64,000 nt of DNA, taken from contig NW_019028980.1 in NCBI RefSeq assembly GCF_002105155.1, forward strand, positions 186,001 to 250,000, written 5' to 3'. The stretch comes from Lobosporangium transversale. Its lineage: Eukaryota; Mortierellomycota; Mortierellomycetes; Mortierellales; Mortierellaceae. Both the position numbers and the translations under genes were made by a program. Below the pieces are notes generated by a model. The model was not told where the DNA came from, searched no databases, and worked only from the letters and a program-made list of their open reading frames with translations. Below are positions 61,001-64,000 of the stretch, in pieces; the stretch's first letter is position 1, and each line of letters starts with the position of its first letter.

Positions 61001-63146
61001 AATGGCATCATTCAAAATGGCATCTCTAACTGAAGGAGTCAACGATTTGGCAGGCGCAATCTCAACGACCTTTTGATGGCGACGCTGGACTGAACAATCG
61101 CGCTCAAAAAGATGGATAACGTTTCCTGCACTGTCAGCCAAGATCTGGACCTCAATGTGACGGGGTTTGTCAAGAAAGCGCTCAATAAACACGGTGCCAT
61201 CACCGAACGCCTGCTTGGCCTCAGAGGTAGCGCGTTCGAATGCCTCTGCGAAATCGGCTTGATTGCGAACAACACGCATACCGCGTCCTCCTCCGCCCAT
61301 TGCAGCTTTGATAATGACAGGGAAACCATACTCTAAGCAAAGATAGTATAAATCAGCATTGATGATAAAGCTGAGTTAATTATCTGTATTCCTCTGTCCA
61401 AATGTACAGCGAAATGTTTGACGCAGCAGCGACAGTTTTTGCAAGAGCACATTACATACCCTTGACGAAAGCTTCTGCTTCCTGACTCGATTTGACAGGT
61501 CCAGGAGTACCAGGAACAACTGGGACACCCGCAGCGACGGCTATTAACAAAGAAAAAGCGGTTAATATGGCTTCATGATGAGTAATGACTGCAAGCTTCC
61601 AAATCTTTATAAAACAATTTTCATCATCATTGAAGGTAGAAGCTAACACAGAAAAAAAAGACATACCGATATCACGAGCCTTGGTCTTGTCGCCCAAAGC
61701 CTCAATGACATGTGGGTCAGGACCAACAAAAGCAATGCCATTGTCCGCACACTTTTGGGCAAACGAAGCGTTTTCACTGAGGAAACCATAACCTGGGTGG
61801 ATCATGGAGACATCATGCAACTTTGCGATGCGAATAATTTCATCCTGTGCAAGGTAAGCCCCGACGGGTGTGAACTTTGATGGATCTCCGATCTGATATG
61901 CCTCATCAGCCTAAACAATTGGTTAAATAGTTAGTAAATGATGCGGCATGATAAACGATCCTCTGATCCTCCTAAGGTTGTTTTTTATGCTACATCCGAA
62001 TTGCTCTGGCATATCTCTTCTAAGTTTCCAAAAAGGAATAATGTCCGAAAGAGGATAGAATTGATAGGAGGGCATCACATCATATAATACCATATCATGG
62101 ACGTACAGAAACCCCCCGAAATGTAATCAAACATGACAAACTGAATGGGTCACAGTTTTCTCCCTTTATCTTTTATCTTTTTTTCTGTCGATCGATTATA
62201 CAAGAATAAATTTCCCATAAGAGCAAAAAAAATAGACCGAGCCCCTCTCGATTATTGTTAAATCTTATGCTTTGGTTATCGACAACAGTCAAGATGATAT
62301 ATGATCAAGGCCATTGGCTGGCCTCCAATTATCGCTCAATCATCCAAACACCAAAACCAAAAAGCGATATCAGAAAGATAAAGACAGAAGATGTCCCTCC
62401 TGAGAATATTTCGCTCATTTTAGATCGATACCACTATCTCCTTCGCCCTTTGTATTCCAACACATCATCCTTTTATCACTGCAAGGTGAGTAAAAAAAAA
62501 GCCTATTTTTTTTGGTGCTGACCAGATTGATGGTGTGTGATAATTAAAGAGGGACAAACTATGACCCATTAAAAAAAAAACGAGCCCCGGATGATTGACA
62601 GTCACATCCTCTGATGAATGATTAATTTTGATGACATCCCATCCTCTCTGTGCATCTGTGTTCAAATTCATTCACATAAAAAAATAAAAACTTTAACCCC
62701 GCATTCTGAGCATCGCCAGGTTTGGACAACACCCTGTTTTATACTTTTTTTTTTTTTTTTTTAAACCTTGTCATTGCCTCATCACTTTGCCGCAAATAAT
62801 AAGCAAAACTTCATGATGAAAAAGACTTTTTTTTTGGGGGGAAGGACCTCTCCATACCCCTATTACTCCCACGCTCAATGGCAACTTGAAAATTTTTTTT
62901 CCGCGCTCGATCCTCCACGCTCCCAATTCCCTAATTATTTGTTACCTTGTAACGATGCATGGAAAGTCTGTCTTCGTACGAAAACAAGGCAACAGTTCTC
63001 ATGGATAATTCGTGAGCAGAACGGAAGACGCGGATGGCGATTTCGCCACGGTTAGCGACAAGAACCTTTTTGAGAACATCATCTGGACGATTGGTGGTTG
63101 AACGACGGATCGTATCGACTGTATGCTCCTGTTGATCGTGAACCAT
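58015..63146 (-). CDS. PYC: Pyruvate carboxylase, 1180 aa, seven exons
   Basis: Exons are 63146-62946, 61910-61667, 61540-61460, 61332-60880, 60789-60245, 60153-59919 and 59798-58015; total 3543 nt, every phase agrees. The biotin carboxylase domain runs from [19 protein letters not shown] through [19 protein letters not shown], the ATP-grasp loop [11 protein letters not shown] and [19 protein letters not shown]. The carboxyltransferase TIM barrel follows ([49 protein letters not shown]). The biotinyl domain ends the protein with SAMKMETVV, biotin-accepting Lys at about 1144. The enzyme makes oxaloacetate from pyruvate, bicarbonate and ATP and refills the TCA cycle; fungal forms are mostly cytosolic, and no targeting peptide is obvious here ([15 protein letters not shown]). 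The ATG at 63146 is preferred over an upstream TTG. Intron 1 is 1035 nt, ten times longer than the others. Confidence 0.97.
62289..62485 (+). CDS. Candidate coding exon nested in pyruvate carboxylase intron 1, opposite strand
   Basis: Between a plausible acceptor (CGACAACAG at 62288) and a strong donor (CAAG|GTGAGT at 62485/62486) the plus strand is open and protein-like. From the ATG at 62294 it encodes [19 protein letters not shown] and then [31 protein letters not shown], 64 codons ending in phase 0. A short terminal exon could follow (acceptors near 62524 or 62559, each giving only a few codons before a stop). Composition is unlike the surrounding AT-rich intron. It may be a small nested gene, part of a longer gene whose other exons I cannot see, or a relic. 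No family is recognised. Confidence 0.3.
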
Positions 63147-64000
63147 TTCCAATATACTTTTGTAGTCGATAAAGAGTTAAAATAAGTATAATAAGGTACG
63201 AAGGTATCAAATGTAAAGACAATCAAAGGCGTGTGAGTGGGGAGAGGAAGAAAAAAAGGCAGGGAAGAATAGAAATGTAGAGGCTGAAGTGAATGATATA
63301 CACACTCAGGCAACACAAAGGACAGGAGGATAAGGGCAAGAAAGAAGAAGAAAAGAGGAAAAGGGGGCAGGGTTGGTAGAGAAAAGGAAAAGAAAAAGAG
63401 GAAAGTCAAAAAAAGAGAAAAGAGAAAGCTTTTTAAATTTGACCGTGTCGGTGATCTCTTAATTGGTGCTTTTTCCGCGTTTGTCTCAGCCCAACATTCG
63501 ATGTAAAACATGCTCTCTGAAATGCACACAATAAATTTTAGGACATGTCGCGTTTCTCTTGAAGAGACAGAGCACACCTTTCATCTTCACACTCTAATAA
63601 ACATAGGCACCATCTATGTATCTGCTACATGTATCAGGTTCAACAACCAAACAAATGCATAAGCATCTACTAGACTTTTATCTCTCCCTTGCTTGCTATA
63701 GTATGCAATTGTATTTTCAGCTTCCAAATGAGTGATGATTCAGAAACATGTGCATCTTCCCATTATAACTAGTTGTTAGCCTTCATCTTGCAATTTTATA
63801 TACGAGTATTACAGTATCATCCTGCATTTCCCGTTGGCTCCGCGCTCTTTCCGAAAGGCAAAGAAATACCATGTTATACATGTATACATCCATAACACTA
63901 CAATCTGTCACGGCCTCGTGGACGCATATACCAAAATATGGCTCGTAATAAGACCGTTCCGGGCCGCCTTACTCGCACTGATCTCATTTGGGAAGTGTAA
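63147..64000. other. Upstream region of pyruvate carboxylase, no gene seen
   Basis: The plus strand is GA-rich at about 63235-63430, meaning CT-rich on the coding strand of pyruvate carboxylase, as often seen in fungal promoters of highly expressed genes. Beyond that only short frames occur up to the window edge. Confidence 0.55.

Noticed and set aside
62999-63577. 192-codon minus frame upstream of pyruvate carboxylase
   Set aside because: It overlaps exon 1 in another frame and is Phe/Leu/Ser/Pro-rich from CT-rich promoter DNA.

Overview
This window looks like nuclear DNA of an early-diverging fungus (Mucoromycota, most likely the Mortierella group). Genes have several short GT-AG introns. 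The core gene set is eukaryotic: pyruvate carboxylase, ERG28, TFIIH SSL1/p44, PPWD1 and CENP-O. There are F-box/LRR and F-box/ankyrin proteins, long Gln, Asn, Thr and Ser tracts, and dozens of T or A homopolymers of 15-32 nt. The lineage is inferred from protein style, not from a marker gene. No bacterial, organellar or viral segment was recognised, nor any rRNA, tRNA or CRISPR array.

Layout. 0-5.1 kb, minus strand: a MARVEL-like four-helix membrane protein that runs off the left edge, then a TANGO2/NRDE protein. 5.1-15.1 kb: a gene-poor transposon graveyard holding one decayed host-like gene, a rearranged Tc1/mariner transposase, an IS630-like transposase relic, a reverse transcriptase with a broken gag-like ORF, and an 18-bp minisatellite. 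15.1-21.3 kb, plus: a secreted RNase T2 with a Cys-rich putative chitin-binding tail and two tandem F-box/LRR paralogues. 22.5-27.3 kb: a glutathione S-transferase, a poly-Gln protein (minus) and SSL1. 27.8-31.8 kb, minus: a large Ser-rich protein of unknown function. 31.8-36.0 kb: no gene seen. 36.0-39.3 kb: an unknown 205-aa protein, CENP-O and, divergently, an F-box/ankyrin protein. 39.7-47.5 kb: REEP/HVA22, ERG28, PPWD1 and an EngB-type GTPase. 48.3-57.2 kb, minus: two large proteins with predicted membrane segments. 58.0-63.1 kb, minus: pyruvate carboxylase.

The genes do not form a metabolic cluster or defence island. They are unrelated housekeeping genes sharing short promoters: SSL1/poly-Gln 240 bp, CENP-O/F-box-ankyrin 143 bp, PPWD1/EngB 288 bp. 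Exons were reconstructed by hand from open frames, splice consensus and family knowledge. Junctions whose phase adds up and whose joined protein fits the family are firm; 5' ends of two large genes (31.8 and 51.5 kb) are unresolved.

I found no convincing new multi-gene system. The most interesting details are a 19-nt microexon in the REEP gene, a GC-AG intron in PPWD1, a candidate exon nested in the largest pyruvate carboxylase intron, the RNase T2 fusion, and the pervasive poly-T/poly-A tracts.
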